A stretch of 64,000 bases of DNA from Clostridia bacterium (GCA_017502085.1 JAFVVQ010000044.1:1-64000); one strand, 5' to 3'. Shown: positions 1 through 8,410, counted from the stretch's first letter. Made by a program: numbers and translations. Notes: generated by a model from the sequence alone, not told the origin.

Positions 1-129
1 CAATAACAGCTCGTCAACATCCTCGGTGGGCAAATTCTCCGCCAAGAGCATATTGCGAAACTCATTCATACCGTTGATAAGTAAGTTGCACTCAAAATCC
101 GTAAACTTAATTTTTGTCTTTCTACTCAT
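1..129 (-). CDS. Small unknown protein, partial (possible mobile-element gene)
   Basis: Forty-three codons of a leftward gene run off the window edge. It starts at the ATG at 129 with a strong AGGAGGT ribosome site about 7 bases upstream. The visible protein begins MSRKTKIKFTDFECNLLING and continues with FRNMLLAE and a PTEDVDELLL stretch. Short proteins with an ELLL-type ending are, from memory, common accessory genes in Tn1549-like integrative elements of Clostridia, so this may be the edge of such an element. That is a weak inference. The function is unknown. Its ribosome site lies inside a long hairpin, described separately. Confidence 0.6.
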   Translation of the reverse strand, partial: MSRKTKIKFTDFECNLLINGMNEFRNMLLAENLPTEDVDELLL

Positions 130-137
130 AAAAAATG

Positions 138-182
138 ACCTCCTGTTATTTGGTAGCTTTATTCTACCTTATAACAGGAGGT
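138..182 (-). promoter_or_regulatory. Hairpin sequestering the ribosome binding site
   Basis: ACCTCCTGTTAT (138-149) is perfectly inverted at 171-182. Inner arms GGTAG and CTACC extend the stem to about 17 of 19 pairs around a 7-base loop. In the leftward transcript the 3' arm contains AGGAGGT, the ribosome site of the gene starting at 129. The folded RNA would therefore hide that site. Whether this is a translational switch or an element-end structure cannot be told from sequence. Confidence 0.6.
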
Positions 183-207
183 TAGTCGAATGTGTGGATA
201 TGTAATT

Positions 208-1833
208 TTATATCATATTAAAATGTATTAATGCATCCATTATGGCTTCTTCTTTTTCCTTCGGACATTTCGGCACTCGGTGTCCTTCTTTGCCCTTGTT
301 ATAATTCTCACGCTCAATAATACCACACTTTGCCTTAACCTGTGATATGTAAAGAGTTGACACTTTAAGACCGTGTTTATCAAGCACATAATCCTTGATT
401 TCCTGATAGGTTGCCTTGGTTTCAGCAGAAGTAATATCAAGCTCTGAAAGATCCAGTTTTATGTCGATATGTGTGTCCGGTCTGCGTTGGGACAAAAGAA
501 CAACCGTCTCGACGTGGCCTGTTCTCGGAAACATATCCACGGGGGTTGCTCTGACGGCAGTATAGCCGAGGTCGGCGAAAATTCCGCAGTCTCTTGCGAG
601 GGTTGCGGGGTCACACGAAACGTAGACAATGCGCTTCGGATTCATCTCTGCCGCTGTGTTTATCATATCCGGCGAACAACCCTTTCTCGGTGGGTCAAGG
701 ATAATAACATCGGGACAGATACCCTCATTTTTAAGTGTTTCTGCCGCTTCAGCAGCATCTCCGCAGATGAAACGTGCGTTTTCTATACCGTTGATCTTCG
801 CATTGAGTTTTGCATCCTCAATTGCTTCGGGTACAATTTCAACACCGATGACTTCCTTCGCTTTTTTTGCCATTGAAAGTCCGATTGTGCCCGCTCCGCA
901 ATAGAGATCGAGTACCGTTTCGTTAACGCTCAGATCAGCATATTCCGCCGCTTTGTTATAGAGTTTTTCCGCCTGGTCACGGTTGACCTGATAAAATGAA
1001 AGCGGAGATATGCGGAAGGTAAGTCCGCAGAGAATGTCGGTTATATAATCCTCTCCCCAAAGGGTGCGGCAGGTTTTACCGAGAATGACGTTCGTTTTTT
1101 CTTTATTTACGTTGACGATTATGCTTCTGATATCAGGCTCCGCTTCGGTAAGTGCGGCAACGAGCCCGTTTTCATCGGGCAGCCTGTTACCATTGATAAC
1201 GGCACATACCATAATCTCGCCGCTTTTCGTGCCCTTACGAAGATAGATATGACGGAGCAGACCCTTGTGGGCAGTCTCGTCGTAGACGGTAACGTTATTC
1301 GCTTTTACGTAATCCGTAAAAACTCTGAGAATTTTTTCGAATTCTGTCGGCTGAAGCATACAGTCGGGGCAATGAACAACTCTGTGACTGTGTGACGAAT
1401 AAAAGCCCGTTTTAATTTCGCCGTTATCATATGCAACGGGATACTGCGCCTTGTTGCGGTATCTTTTATCCGTTTCGGCGGCAACAACGGGCTCGAATTC
1501 AGGCTCTACTCCACCGATTCTTCTGAAGCATTCGGCAACGTGAGCCGCTTTCAGCTCCGCTTCCGCCTTATAATTCATATGCGAAAAAACACAGCCGCCG
1601 CATCTGAGGTATACGGGACATTCCGCTTCAATTCTCTCGGGCGACGGTGTGAGTATGCTCTCCACCTTGGCAAAGGCATAGGTCTTTTTCACCTTGAGGA
1701 TGTGAGCGGTGATTTCGTCGCCAACAGCCGTTGCGGGCACAAAAACCGCCATTCCCTCATAATGACCTATGCCGCTGCCGTTAGAGGAGCAGCTCTCGAT
1801 ATTGAGTTTTATTCTGTCGTTCTTCTTAAGCAT
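208..1833 (-). CDS. rlmD: 23S rRNA (uracil-C5)-methyltransferase, RlmD/TrmA family
   Basis: SAM-dependent RNA methyltransferase of 541 residues. An N-terminal TRAM-like domain (about 1-60) is followed by the Fe-S cysteines (CPVYLRCGGC near 71-80, later HCPDC), the SAM-binding motif VLDLYCGAGTIGLS, ILDPPRKGC, and the catalytic VYVSCDPATLARD. The last ~90 residues form an extra domain (KHGLKVSTLYISQVKAKCG... CPKEKEEAI) seen, from memory, in Firmicute members. The ATG lies one base after the smsB stop (TGATATG), so translation is probably coupled. The product carries a 4Fe-4S cluster in studied homologues, which makes the upstream Fe-S assembly genes notable. The exact uridine (U747, U1939 or both) is not determined. 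Confidence 0.9.
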   Translation of the reverse strand: MLKKNDRIKLNIESCSSNGSGIGHYEGMAVFVPATAVGDEITAHILKVKKTYAFAKVESILTPSPERIEAECPVYLRCGGCVFSHMNYKAEAELKAAHVAECFRRIGGVEPEFEPVVAAETDKRYRNKAQYPVAYDNGEIKTGFYSSHSHRVVHCPDCMLQPTEFEKILRVFTDYVKANNVTVYDETAHKGLLRHIYLRKGTKSGEIMVCAVINGNRLPDENGLVAALTEAEPDIRSIIVNVNKEKTNVILGKTCRTLWGEDYITDILCGLTFRISPLSFYQVNRDQAEKLYNKAAEYADLSVNETVLDLYCGAGTIGLSMAKKAKEVIGVEIVPEAIEDAKLNAKINGIENARFICGDAAEAAETLKNEGICPDVIILDPPRKGCSPDMINTAAEMNPKRIVYVSCDPATLARDCGIFADLGYTAVRATPVDMFPRTGHVETVVLLSQRRPDTHIDIKLDLSELDITSAETKATYQEIKDYVLDKHGLKVSTLYISQVKAKCGIIERENYNKGKEGHRVPKCPKEKEEAIMDALIHFNMI

Positions 1834-1834
1834 A

Positions 1835-2752
1835 TCATTTAAGGAAGCCGCTGATGATAACCTCTTCGGCTTCTTCCTCGTTCATTCCGAATGTCATCAG
1901 CTTGACAAGCTGATCGTTGTTGATTCTTCCGATTGCTGCCTCGTGAACAATCTGGGCATCGGCTGAATTCGCCGTAATTGCGGGGATGGAGCTTACATTT
2001 GCTTCATCCATAATGATTGAATCGCACTGCACGTGCGCTCTGCATTTCGCATTTCCGATTGCATTGGGATGGAATATCTGCTTTGACTTATCCTTCGCAA
2101 CCGAACGGGAGATAATCTGCGCCGACGCATCCTCTCCCTCAAGATAAACGTCCATATCGGAACGTGCATACTGCTCGCCATGGGTGAGCAGTCTTTCAGT
2201 GATGATGAGCTTTGCACCCGCCTTGAGATACGCCTTCGAGTCTCTTACGGTTGAGTCGACACCCTTTATCTGTACCATTTCCATCTCACAGACGGAATTT
2301 TCATCCTGCTCAATAACAGTTACGGGATTGAGCACTCTTTCGCCCTTGCCGTCACCCTCACCGTAATGCTTTTCGACGTATTTTACCTTTGCATTCTTGC
2401 CGATGTGGAAGGTGTGGATACCGTCGTGCTGCGATTTTTCGTCACCGCTGTTATGGATTCCGCATCCCGCAACGATAAGGATATCCGCATCGTCACCGAT
2501 AAAGAAATCGTTATATACAAGGTCATTGACACCCGCCTCTGTAATGATAACGGGAATATGAACACTTTCGTTTTTCGTGCCGGGGGCAACGATAATATCT
2601 ATGCCCGGCTTGTCCTCTTTTGTAACTATTTCAATGTTGGCGGTTGACTTTCTTGAGTGACCGCTTCCGTTTTTACGGAGGTTATACGCACCTGCAGGAA
2701 CTTCGTGCAGGTCGGCAATAGCTTCAAGAAGCTGAGACTCTGTTTTATTCAT
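1835..2752 (-). CDS. smsB: SufB/SufD-like Fe-S scaffold protein (SmsB type)
   Basis: A 305-residue SufBD-core protein, much shorter than classical SufB (~465). It forms the scaffold part of a two-gene Fe-S assembly system with the adjacent ATPase. The beta-helix core is visible from about residue 35, with VAGCGIHN and GIHTFHIGKNAKVKYVEKHY near the middle. The end (AAIGRINNDQLVKLMTFGM) is typical of the SufB C-terminus. The start is the ATG at 2752, which overlaps the smsC stop by eight bases (ATGAATAA). A longer in-frame start upstream would lie inside smsC and is unlikely. Assignment to the minimal SMS/SUF-like system rests on size and the absence of sufD/S/U next door. Confidence 0.88.
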   Translation of the reverse strand: MNKTESQLLEAIADLHEVPAGAYNLRKNGSGHSRKSTANIEIVTKEDKPGIDIIVAPGTKNESVHIPVIITEAGVNDLVYNDFFIGDDADILIVAGCGIHNSGDEKSQHDGIHTFHIGKNAKVKYVEKHYGEGDGKGERVLNPVTVIEQDENSVCEMEMVQIKGVDSTVRDSKAYLKAGAKLIITERLLTHGEQYARSDMDVYLEGEDASAQIISRSVAKDKSKQIFHPNAIGNAKCRAHVQCDSIIMDEANVSSIPAITANSADAQIVHEAAIGRINNDQLVKLMTFGMNEEEAEEVIISGFLK

Positions 2753-3485
2753 CTGCGCCTGCCTCCTTTCCTCTGAAACCGCAGTTTTCGCTGAATTCAC
2801 CCATCAGAGCAGGGAAAACCTCCTCCTTGGGTCCGATTGTTCTGACCTTGCCGTCGGCAATGACAATCATTGTGTCGGCAAGCTGCATAATTCTTTCCTG
2901 GTGAGAAATAACGATAACACTGTTGTGGTTGCCGCTGCTCATTGCCTTGAAGGATTCAACAAGCATCGAGAAGCTCCAGAGGTCAATACCTGCCTCGGGC
3001 TCATCAAAGATGGCAACACCGAGCTTACGTGCCATAAGAGTAGCGATTTCGATTCTTTTTGCTTCACCGCCCGAAAGGGAGTTATCCATTTCTCTGTTAA
3101 GATAATCTTTTGAACAGAGACCGACGCTTGTAAGGTAGCTGCAGCACTCGTCTTCGGGAAGCTCGTAGCCCGCCGCAAGAGAGAGCAGACGGCGTACCGT
3201 CAGACCCTTGAATCTCGGGGGATGCTGGAATGCGAAACCGATACCGAGCTTTGCTCTTTCGGTTACGGAAAGGTCGGTAATATCAGTGCCGTTATATAAA
3301 ATTCTTCCGCTTGTGGGCTTTTCAATGCCCATAATAAGCCTTGCAAGTGTGGATTTGCCGCCGCCGTTGGGACCCGTAATTACCGTAAAAGCACCGTCGG
3401 GAATTTCCAGAGAAACGTTATCGACAATTCCGAGATCCTTACCGTCAACATCCACGCTGAACGAAATATTTTCAAGTTTTAACAT
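2745..3485 (-). CDS. smsC: SufC-like Fe-S assembly ATPase (SmsC type)
   Basis: ABC-type cytosolic ATPase of 246 residues that powers the SufB-like scaffold. Walker A is ITGPNGGGKSTLARL (about 36-48), the Q-loop region is FAFQHPPRFKGLTVRRLL, the signature is LSGGEAKRIEIATLMA, Walker B is LGVAIFDEPEAGIDLWS, and the switch histidine is in VISHQERI. FQ-HPP and the DEPEAGID variant are typical of SufC rather than of transporters, and no membrane partner is present. GGAG precedes the ATG by 7 bases. First gene of the smsC-smsB-rlmD operon. Confidence 0.9.
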   Translation of the reverse strand: MLKLENISFSVDVDGKDLGIVDNVSLEIPDGAFTVITGPNGGGKSTLARLIMGIEKPTSGRILYNGTDITDLSVTERAKLGIGFAFQHPPRFKGLTVRRLLSLAAGYELPEDECCSYLTSVGLCSKDYLNREMDNSLSGGEAKRIEIATLMARKLGVAIFDEPEAGIDLWSFSMLVESFKAMSSGNHNSVIVISHQERIMQLADTMIVIADGKVRTIGPKEEVFPALMGEFSENCGFRGKEAGADE

Positions 3486-3519
3486 ATCTGTTCTCCGTTT
3501 TTATATTTTAATTCAGCTT

Positions 3520-3548
3520 ATTATATACCATAAATCTGCGATTATCAA
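3520..3548 (-). promoter_or_regulatory. Promoter of the smsCB-rlmD operon
   Basis: On the minus strand, TTGATA (3548-3543) and TATAAT (3525-3520) are separated by exactly 17 bases, about 35 bases before the smsC ATG. No IscR/RirA-like operator was recognised. It is divergent from the promoter at 3589-3617. Confidence 0.75.
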
Positions 3549-3588
3549 TATCATTTGCAACAGTTTCATAGAAATTAGAAGTTTATTG

Positions 3589-3617
3589 TTGAAAAAATAT
3601 AAAATAATATGTATAAT
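3589..3617 (+). promoter_or_regulatory. Promoter of the phosphoesterase-glycosidase operon
   Basis: TTGAAA (3589-3594), 17-base spacer, TATAAT (3612-3617), followed by AAAGGAGG and the ATG at 3651. This is a good sigma-A-type promoter; the 5' leader would be only about 25 bases. Confidence 0.75.
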
Positions 3618-3650
3618 ATTTTGTGTATTTATCCAAAGGAGGAAAAACAA

Positions 3651-4835
3651 ATGAAAAAAATCTTATCCATCGTTATGACCGTTATGCTTGTTCTGAGCGT
3701 TGCGGTTATGCCCGCATCCGCCGAAGCGGACAACACACTCAGATTCGGTGAAGACGGCAAATTCAGAATCCTTCAGTTTGCCGACATCCAGGATAACGCA
3801 TTCCTTGAATACGCAACCTATCAGTTCATCAAGGATTCTGTTGCAGAGCTCCAGCCCGACCTTATTGTTCTCACCGGTGACAATATTTCAGGCGGCGGCT
3901 CACCCACAAAAACTCTTGCAAAAATTGCCATTTCAAGATATATGAGCATATTTGAAAAAGCAGGCGTTCCCGTCGCAATGGTTTTCGGCAATCACGACAG
4001 TGAAGGTCCCGCAACAAAGGAAGACCAGATGGCTATGTACCAGAGCTATGATTGCTTTGTTGGCTATGAAGGCGAAGACCTCACAGGCTGCGGTAACTAC
4101 AATCTCCCCATCTACGATGCAAAGGGCGAAAAAATGCTCTATAACCTCTGGATGATTGACTCGCTCACATACAACAGACATCCCGAAGACGAAAAAGACG
4201 TTGCTTACTATGAAAACGATCTTGAAGGCTATGCTTGTGTTCACAAGGATCAGATCGACTGGTATGTAAAGACCTCCAACGAACTCAAGGAAGCAAACGG
4301 CGGCAAACCCGTTCCCTCAATGGCATTCCAGCACATTATCGTTCCCGAAATCTTTGACGTTCTCGCTAAAGATAAGGACGGCAACTGGATCCTCCCCGAA
4401 GGCGTTGAAGGCGAACTCTGGGAAACTCCCTGCCCGCCTCACTACACCAACGGTCAGTTTGATGCAATGGTTTCTCAGGGTGACGTTGTTGCAATGTTCT
4501 TCGGTCACGACCACAAGAACGATTTCATTATCAACAATCAGGGTATCGACCTTGTAAACACTCCCGGTGTCGGCTTCTCCTCCTACGGCGACATCAACAG
4601 AGGCGCAAGAGTCATTGACCTCGACGTCAATGACCTGAGCACATACGAAACCGAGGTTGTTGACTGGGTTGATTTCTATGACGTTGAAAACAACACAACC
4701 GCAATGTACACCTTTATCATTCACGCCAACGAATATCCCTTCGGCGAGAAGCTTCTTGCATTTGTAAAGCTTACTGCAGAATTCGTTGGTCCCATCCTCA
4801 AAAAAGCTTTCGAGCTTGTCGGTTCACTCACCTGA
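3651..4835 (+). CDS. Secreted calcineurin-like metallophosphoesterase
   Basis: A 394-residue exported hydrolase. A classic signal peptide (MKKILSIVMTVMLVLSVAVM, cut after PASAEA) precedes the phosphoesterase fold. Metal-binding motifs appear in order: FADIQD (Gln where many relatives have His), LTGDNISGGG, VFGNHDSEG, FQHIIVPE and FFGHDHKNDF. These resemble the Dcr2/PPT1-like group. AAAGGAGG lies 7 bases before the ATG at 3651; an upstream in-frame start is rejected because it lacks a ribosome site and would bury the signal peptide. The C-terminus is an amphipathic/hydrophobic helix (LTAEFVGPILKKAFELVG). First gene of a three-gene operon. The substrate is unknown; nucleotide or phosphodiester hydrolysis outside the cell is plausible. 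Confidence 0.85.
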   Translation: MKKILSIVMTVMLVLSVAVMPASAEADNTLRFGEDGKFRILQFADIQDNAFLEYATYQFIKDSVAELQPDLIVLTGDNISGGGSPTKTLAKIAISRYMSIFEKAGVPVAMVFGNHDSEGPATKEDQMAMYQSYDCFVGYEGEDLTGCGNYNLPIYDAKGEKMLYNLWMIDSLTYNRHPEDEKDVAYYENDLEGYACVHKDQIDWYVKTSNELKEANGGKPVPSMAFQHIIVPEIFDVLAKDKDGNWILPEGVEGELWETPCPPHYTNGQFDAMVSQGDVVAMFFGHDHKNDFIINNQGIDLVNTPGVGFSSYGDINRGARVIDLDVNDLSTYETEVVDWVDFYDVENNTTAMYTFIIHANEYPFGEKLLAFVKLTAEFVGPILKKAFELVGSLT

Positions 4836-4859
4836 TTAATTAAATAAAGGAGAATGTTT

Positions 4860-6107
4860 ATGAGCGGCGCATTGCTTGTAATCCTCAAAAAAGCTCTCGC
4901 ACTTATTCTTTCACTCATCACTCCCCTTCTTTTCGGCATCCATTGGGAACCTCTTTCGAAGTATGATAAAGACTGCCGCATTGTTGAAGAAAAAATCGGC
5001 GGATTTATGAAAGGCGTATGCCATGCTGACCCCGATTATGATTCTCTCAAAGGCGCAAACATCGAATGGACCCGCAAAGATATCCCATTCCCCTATAACA
5101 AAGACGGCTCGATAAGCCAACGCTATGTCAATTGGAAAGCTGAAATGAAAGCTTATTCCGATAACGGCATCAAGATTTTTGCAATCACGCCTTACCCCGA
5201 TGACTATCTCGAATACGGTCTCGACCCCAGAGACCCCGCCGACAGAGAAGGTATTCAGGATATTGCAAGATTCTTCATCAAGGACCTCGAAGGTATCGCG
5301 GGTGCGATTCAGGTTACAAACGAAATGGGCATCGACCGTTTCACTCATCCTCTCACCCTTGACGAAGCCGCCGATTTCATCGGTATGCAGCTTGAGGCAA
5401 TGTATCCCGTCAGAGGCGATATCATTATCGGCTATAACCTCGGCGGTCTTGCAATTATTTCTCTCCCCTTCAAAATGACGGAATACCACAAATACTGCGA
5501 CTACGTCGGTCTTGATATGTATCTCGGCTCTTTCGAAGATATTTCACACGATATCAATCACTACCTCGTAATTCTCGGCTTTGTCAGAAAAGTAACGGGC
5601 AAACCCATCATTATGTGCGAATTCGGTTACATAGGCTACGGTGAACCCAAATCCGAGGCTGAAAAGAAGGCCGTTCTTCAGAAATACGGTTTTGACAGCG
5701 AAGAAGCCGCAACCGCCGATATGGATACCTTCATCAGCAGACTCCCCGAGGATATGAAGGAAGAAATCCTTGAGCTCTATCCCAACTACACCGCAGAAGA
5801 ATATGCACAGATTCTTTTTGAAGGCGAATACAAGAATCATCTCTACACTTCTCTCCCCGAAGGCTACGGTCTCAACGGCTATGCACATACTCCCGAGGGT
5901 CAGGCAAAATTCTATAAAGACCTTATCCCCAAAATAATGGCAAAGGATTACTGCGTTGGTGCCGTAATTTACTGTTGGGGCGACAGCGATTCCTGCTACG
6001 TCTGCGGTCAGGAAGAATGCCCCGTTGAAACAGGCTGGGGTCTCGTTGACAATGACGGCAAACCCAAACCCGCATACTATGCAGTCAAAGAGGCTTTTGC
6101 CGATTAA
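4860..6107 (+). CDS. Clan GH-A glycosidase-like TIM-barrel protein
   Basis: A 415-residue protein with an N-terminal hydrophobic segment (residues 3-26, probable membrane anchor) and a TIM-barrel body. IQVTNEMG gives an Asn-Glu pair (Asn154-Glu155) like the acid/base site of clan GH-A. IIMCEFGYIGYG (Glu254) fits the nucleophile at the end of strand 7. DYVGLDMYLG and AVIYCWGDSDSC match other barrel strands, and GWGLVDNDGKPKPAYYAV is a common glycosidase ending. The start at 4860 is preferred because AAAGGAG lies 8 bases before it; the ATG at 4854 is only 2 bases from that site. It lies 24 bases after the phosphoesterase gene. The GH family and substrate cannot be named from sequence reading. 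Confidence 0.75.
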   Translation: MSGALLVILKKALALILSLITPLLFGIHWEPLSKYDKDCRIVEEKIGGFMKGVCHADPDYDSLKGANIEWTRKDIPFPYNKDGSISQRYVNWKAEMKAYSDNGIKIFAITPYPDDYLEYGLDPRDPADREGIQDIARFFIKDLEGIAGAIQVTNEMGIDRFTHPLTLDEAADFIGMQLEAMYPVRGDIIIGYNLGGLAIISLPFKMTEYHKYCDYVGLDMYLGSFEDISHDINHYLVILGFVRKVTGKPIIMCEFGYIGYGEPKSEAEKKAVLQKYGFDSEEAATADMDTFISRLPEDMKEEILELYPNYTAEEYAQILFEGEYKNHLYTSLPEGYGLNGYAHTPEGQAKFYKDLIPKIMAKDYCVGAVIYCWGDSDSCYVCGQEECPVETGWGLVDNDGKPKPAYYAVKEAFAD

Positions 6108-6132
6108 TTAAAATATTAAGGAGTACGAATCT

Positions 6133-7116
6133 ATGTGGCTTATGATCAAATCTGCGATAACCCTTATGGTTTCGCTTCTGATGACAATATTCCCCAACAG
6201 CGAGCTTCTTAAGGGAATGGATATCCTTGAGTTCACCACCGAAAAAGAAGGATGTCTTCTCAATGCATCCATTGTTTCCGACATACACATCGACGTCGAT
6301 TGGCCGATCGGCGAGTGGATCTGGGCAAACGGTATGAACGATCTCAACCGCTCTGTCGATACCATCGATGCTCTCATCGTTTCGGGCGACCTCACCAACT
6401 ACGGCGACGGTCCTTCAATGGAAAGCTTCTTCAACACTATCGGCAATGCTGACCCCGCAGATAATCTTATTATCGCAATGGGTAACCACGATGTCGGTCA
6501 CGTTGAAGATACCACCCAGGAGGGTGCAAGACAGCGTTTCGTTGAGTGCTTCAACAAAACTAATCCCACCTTCGATATCGAAAAAGCATATTACAAGGCA
6601 GACGTCAACGGCTACCGCTTCGTCGTTCTCTGTGATGACGGCGACGATACCTGGGATTGCCCCGATATGTCACCCGAACAGCTTCAGTTCCTTGACGATT
6701 CTCTCGCAGAAGCAGCCGACAGAGGTCTCCCGATGTTTGTTATCTGCCACGTTCCCGTCGAGGGCGTGAACGGTCAGGATAAAATCTGGGCAGACGGAGG
6801 TCTCGACGATAACAGCGATGCCGTTCAGGCAATTCTCGAAAAATACGAAAACGTATTTTTCATCAGCGGCCACGTACACACAGGTATCAACGGTCCTCTT
6901 GTCGAAAAGGCTTTCGGTTTCTCCTGCGTCGAAACAATCAACGGTGTCAACTACGTCAACCTCCCCACCTATATGATTATCAACCGCTACGGTGTGCCGT
7001 GGGGCGGTATGGGATTCCAGATGGAGGTTTATGAGGATGAGGTTCTCTTCAGAGCAAGAAACTTCGGCTCATCCAAATGGTATCCCGTTTATGACCACAG
7101 CGTCACGCTCGTGTAA
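6133..7116 (+). CDS. Membrane-anchored calcineurin-like metallophosphoesterase
   Basis: A 327-residue phosphoesterase, the third gene of the operon, 25 bases after the glycosidase gene. An N-terminal hydrophobic stretch (residues 1-20) is a likely signal anchor. Motifs are VSDIHIDVDW, VSGDLTNYGDG, AMGNHDVGH, VICHVPVEG and FISGHVHTGING, a complete set of metal ligands. It is not a close copy of the first phosphoesterase: it has canonical DIH and lacks the Cys-rich insert. AAGGAG sits 8 bases before the ATG. Together the three genes suggest stepwise breakdown of a phosphorylated glycan or glycolipid, which is inference from context. Confidence 0.85.
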   Translation: MWLMIKSAITLMVSLLMTIFPNSELLKGMDILEFTTEKEGCLLNASIVSDIHIDVDWPIGEWIWANGMNDLNRSVDTIDALIVSGDLTNYGDGPSMESFFNTIGNADPADNLIIAMGNHDVGHVEDTTQEGARQRFVECFNKTNPTFDIEKAYYKADVNGYRFVVLCDDGDDTWDCPDMSPEQLQFLDDSLAEAADRGLPMFVICHVPVEGVNGQDKIWADGGLDDNSDAVQAILEKYENVFFISGHVHTGINGPLVEKAFGFSCVETINGVNYVNLPTYMIINRYGVPWGGMGFQMEVYEDEVLFRARNFGSSKWYPVYDHSVTLV

Positions 7117-7128
7117 AACAAAATAATT

Positions 7129-7172
7129 AATCCCCTTGGAGCCGTCGAAGAGCTTCAAGGGGATTTTGTCTT
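7129..7172 (+). terminator. Terminator of the phosphoesterase-glycosidase operon
   Basis: AATCCCCTTGGAGC pairs with GCTTCAAGGGGATT, followed by TTTTGTCTT. It sits 12 bases after the operon stop codon. Confidence 0.85.
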
Positions 7173-7177
7173 ATAAA

Positions 7178-7927
7178 TCAGGGATTATATCCATCAAGAA
7201 TATCAATTATATCCCTCTCATAAACGTTGCCGCCGAGAATATCTCCGTTTGCACTGAAACAAATCGCACGGACGTCCGACGGATCTTCATCATACGGGTT
7301 TCTGATTTCTTTGCTCATATCAAAGTATTCACCAAGATATTTAAGCGCATTCCCGCTCGGAAACACCACGTTGCCTTCACCCGTTTCAATTCCCATCTTA
7401 TTGAATACCGAGAGTATTTCTCTTGTTTTTTCGTTATAAATATTATTGTTTTCCGGACTCACAAGCCAGGCGGGATGAACTCTGAAAGTGATATCCGCCG
7501 TTTTAACCTCATTTGCAAATGCAACAACGTATTCAAGCGGTATCGTCTCCTGATGAAAAGCATCAACCGAGAGCAGAAGCTCATTAACACCGCTTTCGAT
7601 TATCTCCCTTGCAATACGCTTTATTTTCCCGGTATCATTACTGAAGAATCCGTTTGTTATGAGCTGTCTTTTCGGAATATTCATTTCCCTTGCAGCTTTA
7701 TGAATTCCGCAAACTGTTTCGGGACAAAGCAAAGGTTCTCCTCCGAAAGTCATAACGGAATTGATTCCGTATTCAGCGGCTATTCTGCGCACCGCATCCA
7801 TCGCCGTATTTTTTTCAATTCTTTCCGATTTTCTGTGTTCACCTTGTGAACAGTGTTTGCATCTGCCCGTACAAGCCATCGTGACGACAAACTCTATGCG
7901 ATTCAGATTTTTCAGATATTTATTCAT
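7178..7927 (-). CDS. Radical SAM protein of unknown substrate
   Basis: A 249-residue radical SAM enzyme. The cluster motif is CTGRCKHC (CxxxCxxC) near residue 18, followed by a FGGEPLL motif (SAM binding). No SPASM-type cysteine cluster is seen at the C-terminus, which ends in a short region with one Cys (AICFSANGDILGGN). The start is taken as the ATG at 7927 with GGTGG five bases upstream. A longer GTG start would fall inside the 5S terminator hairpin. It lies downstream of the 5S gene on the same strand. No peptide or enzyme partner is visible nearby, so the substrate is unknown. Confidence 0.85.
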   Translation of the reverse strand: MNKYLKNLNRIEFVVTMACTGRCKHCSQGEHRKSERIEKNTAMDAVRRIAAEYGINSVMTFGGEPLLCPETVCGIHKAAREMNIPKRQLITNGFFSNDTGKIKRIAREIIESGVNELLLSVDAFHQETIPLEYVVAFANEVKTADITFRVHPAWLVSPENNNIYNEKTREILSVFNKMGIETGEGNVVFPSGNALKYLGEYFDMSKEIRNPYDEDPSDVRAICFSANGDILGGNVYERDIIDILDGYNP

Positions 7928-7950
7928 CTTTTCCACCGTTTCTGAAAAGG

Positions 7951-7980
7951 ATAAAAAAATAACCACCCTTTTGGGTGGTT
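7951..7980 (-). terminator. 5S rRNA terminator
   Basis: On the minus strand AACCACCC-AAAA-GGGTGGTT is followed by ATTTTTTT. It begins six bases after the mature 5S 3' end. Confidence 0.9.
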
Positions 7981-7985
7981 AAATG

Positions 7986-8105
<120 letters not shown>

Positions 8106-8139
8106 AAAAAACGCAACAACGTTTTTTGAATGCTTGATG

Positions 8140-8168
8140 ATTATATCCCTAAAAGATGTATTTGTCAA
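8140..8168 (-). promoter_or_regulatory. Consensus promoter of the 5S rRNA gene
   Basis: On the minus strand TTGACA (8168-8163), 17 bases, TATAAT (8145-8140). Both hexamers are perfect matches to the sigma-A consensus. Confidence 0.9.
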
Positions 8169-8292
8169 GCTTTTTTTAAAAATTTTTTAATTTTTTTCAA
8201 AATATGTGTTTTTATTGCTTTTCGGGACAAAATATCTCCGTAATATGAAACAGTCCGGATAAAAATAAATAATAAAAATTTTAAAAAAGCTA

Positions 8293-8321
8293 TTGACATT
8301 TGCATAACGGTTTGATATAAT
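8293..8321 (+). promoter_or_regulatory. Consensus promoter of tRNA-Gly
   Basis: TTGACA (8293-8298), 17 bases, TATAAT (8316-8321), a perfect sigma-A consensus about 14 bases before the tRNA. Confidence 0.9.
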
Positions 8322-8334
8322 CCCTTTTGCAGTT

Positions 8335-8410
8335 GCGGATGTAGCTCATCTGGTAGAGCGCCACCTTGCCAAGGTGGAGGTAGCGAGTTCGAGCCTCGTC
8401 ATCCGCTCCA
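8335..8410 (+). tRNA. tRNA-Gly, anticodon GCC
   Basis: A 76-base cloverleaf: acceptor GCGGATG/CATCCGC, D-stem GCTC/GAGC, anticodon loop TTGCCAA on a CCACC/GGTGG stem, T-stem GCGAG/CTCGT around TTCGAGC, and an encoded CCA end. It has its own promoter and terminator. Confidence 0.97.

Noticed and set aside
469-876. Plus-strand open frame opposite rlmD
   Set aside because: It lies fully within a well-supported gene on the other strand, has no ribosome site, and its residue pattern is not protein-like.
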